NCBI GenBank assembly: GCA_009921985.1
Contig: RFWS01000034.1
Coordinates: 1 to 10,169, forward strand
Source: a bacterium
GTDB lineage: Bacteria; Verrucomicrobiota; Verrucomicrobiia; Methylacidiphilales; Verrucolacustridaceae
Reading direction: 5' to 3'
DNA length: 10,169 nucleotides
Shown here piece by piece: positions 6,819 to 10,169 of this stretch (the first letter of the stretch is position 1; each line of letters starts with the position of its first letter). The position numbers and the translations under genes are program-made. Below the pieces are notes generated by a model that was given only the letters and a program-made list of their open reading frames with translations, was not told the DNA's origin and made no database searches.

Positions 6819-7519
6819 CGCCCCGCGCGGCTCGGCGAGCTGGTTTTATCGTTTTTTTTGGGTTTCTCGCTCTCGTTTTTGCCCGAGTCGTCACTGTAAA
6901 AAAGAACCCCGTGTTTACGGAGGTTGGCCATTAAGGCCTTCATATCGTTGGCCATTTTCTCATCCTTCATGATTGTATACAGGGGACCCTTGCCCTTCTC
7001 CGCTTCCTGCACCAGACCCGTGGCCGCTTTCGCGAATTCATCCACCCGGCGGGCGGCGGATCGAATTTCATCCAAAGCCGGTCCGGCGGACGCCATCATG
7101 GCACTCAACCCCGCTTCCTGCTCTCCCTTTACCCTGGCCCCACTCTGCAAAAATGTTCCATCAACCTTCTCCGGAGGCACCACCCGGACAAACCGATCCC
7201 CAAGCATCCCATACTGGTCGATGCGAAACTTCGATCCGGTGGGAATTTCAATCCCGTTGTCGATTTTCAGGGTCAGCTCCACAAAATCCTCGCCGGCATG
7301 ATAGGTGGGCGTGTCCGCCACCACGCCGATTTGGGCTCCACGCCACAACACCTTGGAATTTTTCAGGATATCGCGGGCATCCTGAAACTCCACCACGATG
7401 GGATAAGTTTTCTTGAGGTAGTTGCCGAACTTTCCAAAGGCCACCACCAGCATCCCCACGGCCGCCAATCCAGCCAGGACAAATACTCCCACTTTAACCT
7501 CAAGATTACTCTCCTTCAT
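6815..7519 (-). CDS. mlaD: MlaD-family MCE substrate-binding protein of a lipid ABC transporter
   Basis: The 234-residue protein has a short cytoplasmic start, one membrane helix at about 10-28 (VGVFVLAGLAAVGMLVVAF) and a single MCE domain at about 38-116. The domain shows YPIVVEFQDARDILKNSKVLWRGAQIGVV (39-67) and the end motif YGMLGDRFVRVVPP (103-116). A helical region (135-175) follows, then GPLYTIMKDEKMANDMKALMANLRKHGVLFYSD (178-210), and a charged Lys/Ser-rich tail (212-234) that is probably disordered. MCE proteins form hexameric rings on the periplasmic face of the inner membrane and carry lipids to or from the MlaE permease. A strong AAGGAGGA ribosome binding site lies 6 nt before the ATG and directly follows the mlaF stop, so the start is secure. 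The TGA stop overlaps the GTG of ispD. The system belongs to the Mla/Ttg2 group, but transport direction and substrate cannot be read from sequence. Confidence 0.9.
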   Translation of the reverse strand: MKESNLEVKVGVFVLAGLAAVGMLVVAFGKFGNYLKKTYPIVVEFQDARDILKNSKVLWRGAQIGVVADTPTYHAGEDFVELTLKIDNGIEIPTGSKFRIDQYGMLGDRFVRVVPPEKVDGTFLQSGARVKGEQEAGLSAMMASAGPALDEIRSAARRVDEFAKAATGLVQEAEKGKGPLYTIMKDEKMANDMKALMANLRKHGVLFYSDDSGKNESEKPKKNDKTSSPSRAGR

Positions 7520-7525
7520 TCTTCG

Positions 7526-7533
7526 TCCTCCTT
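7526..7533 (-). promoter_or_regulatory. mlaD: strong ribosome binding site of mlaD
   Basis: AAGGAGGA on the minus strand sits 6 nt before the mlaD ATG and immediately after the TAA of mlaF. It is by far the best Shine-Dalgarno match in the window. It suggests that the MCE subunit is translated more strongly than its operon partners, which would fit six MlaD copies per transporter. Confidence 0.8.
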
Positions 7534-8280
7534 TTAGCCGATTACGTCCATTCCGGAAGCATGCCCGCGCACAAAGTCCCGCACCAGCGGATCTTCACAA
7601 CGATCAATCTGCTCCGGGGTTCCTTGAAAATAAATTTTTCCCTCATGCAAGTAGGCAATCCGGTCCCCCACCATCCTGGCACTGGTCATGTCATGGGTCA
7701 CCACGATGGAGGCCATGCCGAACATTTTACCGAGATGGAGAATAAGGCGGTTGATGCTGTCTCCCACCACTGGATCCAACCCTGTGGTGGGCTCATCGTA
7801 AAGCATCAGGTCGGGACGACGGATCACCGCACGCGCCAAAGCCACCCGCTTCTTCATCCCTCCGCTCAACTCCGCCGGCATTTTTTGCTCCGTCCCGGCC
7901 AAGGACACAATTTTCAGGGACTCGGCGACCTTGTCCCGGAGCACCTTCTCGTTGGTTTCACCTTCCTCCCGAAGCGGGAAGGCCAGGTTTTCAAATACGG
8001 AGAGCGAGTCAAACAACGCCGCGCCTTGGAACAACATTCCGATTTTACGGCGGTAGGGATTCCACGCCTCTTCCCCCAGGCCGGTGAGTTTCTTTCCTTC
8101 GAAAAACACTTCCCCGCCGTCGGGCTGGAGGAGTCCCATGATGTGACGTAGCATCACGCTTTTTCCGCATCCGCTTCGGCCGATGACGACTACTTTTTCC
8201 GCCGGAGCTACCCTGAGGTTGACCCCCCGCAGCACCTCCTGTCCCCCCAGCTTTTTCCGAATGTCCTTTAATTCAAGCAC
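7534..8280 (-). CDS. mlaF: MlaF-family ABC transporter ATP-binding protein
   Basis: This 248-residue ATPase is the cytoplasmic energy subunit of the MlaEFD lipid transporter. All nucleotide-binding motifs are present: Walker A GRSGCGKS at 34-41, Q-loop with Gln85 in MLFQGAALFDSLSVFENLAFPL, signature LSGGMKKR at 138-145, Walker B LMLYDEP at 158-164 with Glu163, D-loop GLDP at 167-170, and H-loop VTHD with His196. The Q-loop text (GALFDSLSVFENVAFPL-like) and the LSGGMKKR signature are characteristic of the Mla/Ttg2A subgroup rather than of general importers. Translation starts at GTG 8280, nine nucleotides after the mlaE stop. An AAGG overlapping that stop codon is the likely ribosome binding site, implying coupling to mlaE. 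The gene is complete and of usual length. Confidence 0.94.
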   Translation of the reverse strand: MLELKDIRKKLGGQEVLRGVNLRVAPAEKVVVIGRSGCGKSVMLRHIMGLLQPDGGEVFFEGKKLTGLGEEAWNPYRRKIGMLFQGAALFDSLSVFENLAFPLREEGETNEKVLRDKVAESLKIVSLAGTEQKMPAELSGGMKKRVALARAVIRRPDLMLYDEPTTGLDPVVGDSINRLILHLGKMFGMASIVVTHDMTSARMVGDRIAYLHEGKIYFQGTPEQIDRCEDPLVRDFVRGHASGMDVIG

Positions 8281-8289
8281 GATGCGACC

Positions 8290-9087
8290 TTAGTTGGAGT
8301 ACAGAACCGAATTGAGCAATACGGTGAGGAAAAAGTTGCAGATGAGTAGGGCCAACGAAGCGTTGACCACGGCCTCCGTGGTGGTCTTGCCCACTCCGGC
8401 AGTGCCAGGCGGGCAGTTCATTCCTTTGTAACAGGAAATTGACGCGATAATGATGGCGAAAATGAAGGATTTGATCAGTGCGATCATCACGTCCTTCCGA
8501 TCCGTGTATTTGATGGTGTTGTCCCAATAATACGCACCATCCACCCCAAAGATCTGGACCGCCACGAAATACCCCACTCCGATCCCCGTCACCAGCGCCA
8601 GGGCCGTGAGCACCGGCGCGGAAATCACCAAGGCAAGGAACCGCGGCACGATCAGGTATTCCGTTGGATAAACCCCCAGGGCCCGCAACGCATCCACCTG
8701 CTCGGTGATTTTCATCGAACTCAATTCCGCGGCCATTGCCGCACCCACCCGCCCCGCGAGGAGCAGACAGGCCAGCACCGGTCCCAGTTCGCGACACATT
8801 GCGATCGATACGGTGGGCCCAATGGCCGACTCCATGCCGAAACGCTTGAACTGAAACCAAACTTGGGCGGCAAACACCGCACCGGTGAAGGCTCCCGTGG
8901 TCAGGACTACCACTTGGGAGCGGATTCCGATAAAATACATCTGCTCCAGCAATTGATCCCAGCGGATGCGATACCGGAATAGGCTTCGCAGGGTATCCGC
9001 CAAAAGAAGAAAAACTCCCCCACTAGTCTCAAAGGAGCGGACAAGGAAACCCCCGAATTTGCCGATCAAAACCTCAACTCGCTGCAT
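8290..9087 (-). CDS. mlaE: MlaE-family lipid transporter permease
   Basis: The 265-residue integral membrane protein is the permease of the Mla-type ABC transporter. The family hallmark spans 98-149 (CRELGPVLACLLLAGRVGAAMAAEL, then MKITEQVDALRALGVYPTEYLIVPR). Hydrophobic segments lie at about 55-75, 88-112, 145-175, 203-220 and 243-262, with an N-terminal interfacial helix, matching MlaE topology. An AAGGGG stretch precedes the ATG at 9087 by a few bases. Two Cys (219, 225) flank a short loop after the fourth hydrophobic segment (CYKGMNCPPG), where family members often have a similar CYxG-G turn. The gene follows the HAD gene by 32 nt and precedes mlaF by 9 nt. No mlaC or mlaB gene accompanies the cluster in this window. 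Confidence 0.95.
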   Translation of the reverse strand: MQRVEVLIGKFGGFLVRSFETSGGVFLLLADTLRSLFRYRIRWDQLLEQMYFIGIRSQVVVLTTGAFTGAVFAAQVWFQFKRFGMESAIGPTVSIAMCRELGPVLACLLLAGRVGAAMAAELSSMKITEQVDALRALGVYPTEYLIVPRFLALVISAPVLTALALVTGIGVGYFVAVQIFGVDGAYYWDNTIKYTDRKDVMIALIKSFIFAIIIASISCYKGMNCPPGTAGVGKTTTEAVVNASLALLICNFFLTVLLNSVLYSN

Positions 9088-9119
9088 TCACCCCTTTCTA
9101 GGGAGGACACAGGCCACCA

Positions 9120-9788
9120 TCAAGCCACGGCCGAAAACCAACCCGCCAGCTCCTCTGTCGTTAATTCATCCAACCGCTCGACCTCCCGAAACACCCCCTC
9201 GAAATGTGCTCCCGGATGCGTGGTGGTCACCCCCACCACCTTCATCCCAGCCGCGCGCCCAGCCTCCACTCCCGCCGGAGCATCCTCAAACACCACACAG
9301 CGGGACGCCTCCATCCCCAAGCGTCGTGCCACTTCCAAAAACACATCCGGAGCCGGCTTGCCTTTCTGGACGTGCTCAGCGGTTACCGCCGTCTGAAAAA
9401 ACCGGGTCAAGCCGAGTTTTTCCAACCCGAGCTGGACATTCTTGGCTTCGGTGGAGGAACCGATCCCGCACGGAATGCCCACGTCCGCCAATCGCTCCAG
9501 CCAGGGTCTCACCCCCGGCAGCGGCTCAATCCCCCACTCTCCTACGACTTCCCGGTACAACTCCTCCTTCCGACGGCTGAGCCGGTCGATCTCGTCCAAA
9601 TCCCGCGACCACTTCAGCATATCCCGCATAATCTCGATATTTCGCCGGCCGAAGCCCCGCCGAAAATGTCCACTCGGCAGGGGTTTCCCAATCTCCCGCG
9701 CCAAGCGTTCCCAGCTCTCTTCATGGTGACGGGAGCTGTCGAGAACCACTCCGTCCCAGTCAAAAACCGCGGCCCAGGAACCCTTCAT
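9120..9788 (-). CDS. HAD-superfamily hydrolase, beta-phosphoglucomutase-like
   Basis: The 222-residue protein belongs to HAD subfamily IA with a helical cap. Motif I is FDWDGVVLDS at 9-18 (nucleophile Asp10, acid/base Asp12; Trp replaces the common Phe between them). The cap occupies about 19-88 and starts HHEESWERLAREIGKPL, as in phosphoglucomutase-like members. Motif II is GIGSSTE at 108-114, motif III Lys144 in QKGKPAPDVF, and motif IV VFEDAPAGVEAGRAAGM at 166-182 with Glu168/Asp169. Enzymes of this group dephosphorylate small sugar phosphates or related metabolites, or interconvert beta-glucose 1- and 6-phosphate; the substrate cannot be told from sequence. It is the first gene of the minus-strand string leading into mlaE (32-nt gap), with a 96-nt divergent spacer to ruvB. 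No Shine-Dalgarno motif precedes the ATG, and no promoter in that spacer was convincing. Confidence 0.88.
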   Translation of the reverse strand: MKGSWAAVFDWDGVVLDSSRHHEESWERLAREIGKPLPSGHFRRGFGRRNIEIMRDMLKWSRDLDEIDRLSRRKEELYREVVGEWGIEPLPGVRPWLERLADVGIPCGIGSSTEAKNVQLGLEKLGLTRFFQTAVTAEHVQKGKPAPDVFLEVARRLGMEASRCVVFEDAPAGVEAGRAAGMKVVGVTTTHPGAHFEGVFREVERLDELTTEELAGWFSAVA

Positions 9789-9884
9789 GCGGCAACAGGT
9801 TTAGGACAACCGCAGGCTTTCGTCCGCTGAAAAATCCTCACCTTACTCTTTGAAAGATCACGTTTCCCGCCCATCCTACTTCCC

Positions 9885-10169
9885 ATGGCCGCCAAAACCG
9901 TGGAAAAGCTGAATGCCGAAACCGCTCCCGGGGACGCGATTGACCAATCGCTGCGGCCCAACCGCCTGGCCGACTTTGCGGGCCAACCCAAGCTCCGCGA
10001 GCGGCTCTCCATTCTCCTCGATTCCGCCCGCGCCCGCTCCCAACCCCTCGACCATCTCCTCCTCAGCGGGCCTCCCGGCCTCGGCAAAACCACCTTGGCT
10101 CACATTTTGGGCGAGGAAATGAAAGCCACCGTCCGCACCACCTCCGGTCCGGCGATTGAAAAGGCCGGT
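9885..10169 (+). CDS. ruvB: Holliday junction branch migration ATPase RuvB, N-terminal part
   Basis: The frame starts at ATG 9885 and stays open for 95 codons to the right edge, so only the N-terminal part is present. The sequence matches the highly conserved RuvB start: SLRPNRLADFAGQPKLRERL (22-41), ARSQPLDHLLLSGPPGLGKTTLAHI (50-74) with the Walker A loop GPPGLGKTT at 62-70, and TTSGPAIEKAG at 85-95. RuvB is the hexameric AAA+ motor that, with RuvA, drives branch migration of Holliday junctions during recombination repair. The residues before SLRP (1-21) are the variable leader. No ribosome binding site is visible before the ATG (the preceding bases are pyrimidine-rich, TCCTACTTCCC). A TTGAAA at 9850-9855 could be a -35 box, but no matching -10 is clear. 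The gene is divergent from the HAD gene. Confidence 0.97.
   Translation, partial: MAAKTVEKLNAETAPGDAIDQSLRPNRLADFAGQPKLRERLSILLDSARARSQPLDHLLLSGPPGLGKTTLAHILGEEMKATVRTTSGPAIEKAG

Noticed and set aside
7561..8151. Plus-strand frame of 196 codons opposite mlaF
   Set aside because: It is antisense to a complete ABC ATPase with all motifs and shows no domain signature.
8273..8860. Minus-strand frame of 195 codons, Gly/His-rich, in another frame of mlaE
   Set aside because: Low-complexity glycine-rich translation inside mlaE, which has the family hallmark motif in its own frame.
8966..9580. Plus-strand Pro/Arg-rich frame over the mlaE/HAD boundary
   Set aside because: It crosses two real minus-strand genes and its composition is that of a GC-rich shadow frame.
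9785..10103. Minus-strand open frames opposite the start of ruvB
   Set aside because: The plus strand here encodes the unmistakable RuvB N-terminus with Walker A; the minus frames are shadows.

Overview
The window is GC-rich bacterial chromosome, almost completely filled by minus-strand genes. The best lineage marker is the pair at the left edge. A PilM-like protein fused to a membrane and coiled-coil segment lies directly downstream of a small secreted protein, and both look like the Amuc_1101 and Amuc_1102 families of the Akkermansia-type pilus cluster. Together with an MlaEFD operon that lacks mlaC and mlaB, this points to Verrucomicrobiota (PVC superphylum). That placement is an inference from gene content; no rRNA is present.

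Layout from left to right: (1) positions 1-2149, minus strand, is the upstream part of a type IV pilus-like operon (Amuc_1102-like, then Amuc_1101/PilM-like, running off the left edge). (2) 2235-5930, minus, is a complete cobalamin-dependent methionine synthase, metH, with all four modules. (3) 5931-6064 is a short intergenic region with an AT-rich, nearly palindromic 30-bp element that overlaps a TATAAT -10 box, a candidate metH operator. (4) 6065-6137, plus, is tRNA-Glu(UUC). (5) 6129-9788, minus, is a compact gene string: HAD phosphatase/mutase, mlaE, mlaF, mlaD, ispD. The ispD end overlaps the tRNA 3' end. (6) 9885 to the right edge, plus, is the first 95 codons of ruvB, divergent from the HAD gene.

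Functionally, mlaEFD encode permease, ATPase and MCE substrate-binding subunits of an envelope lipid ABC transporter. ispD, coupled to mlaD by a 4-nt GTGA overlap, makes CDP-methylerythritol for isoprenoid synthesis, so the operon joins two envelope/lipid tasks. metH regenerates methionine and hence S-adenosylmethionine. The pilus genes encode an inner-membrane platform component and an exported accessory protein. ruvB starts a separate DNA-repair transcription unit.

I found no mobile element, CRISPR array, phage gene or clear new system. The points most worth a second look are the metH palindrome, the ispD/tRNA-Glu overlap, the PilM-PilN-like fusion and a possible leaderless promoter for the pilus operon.
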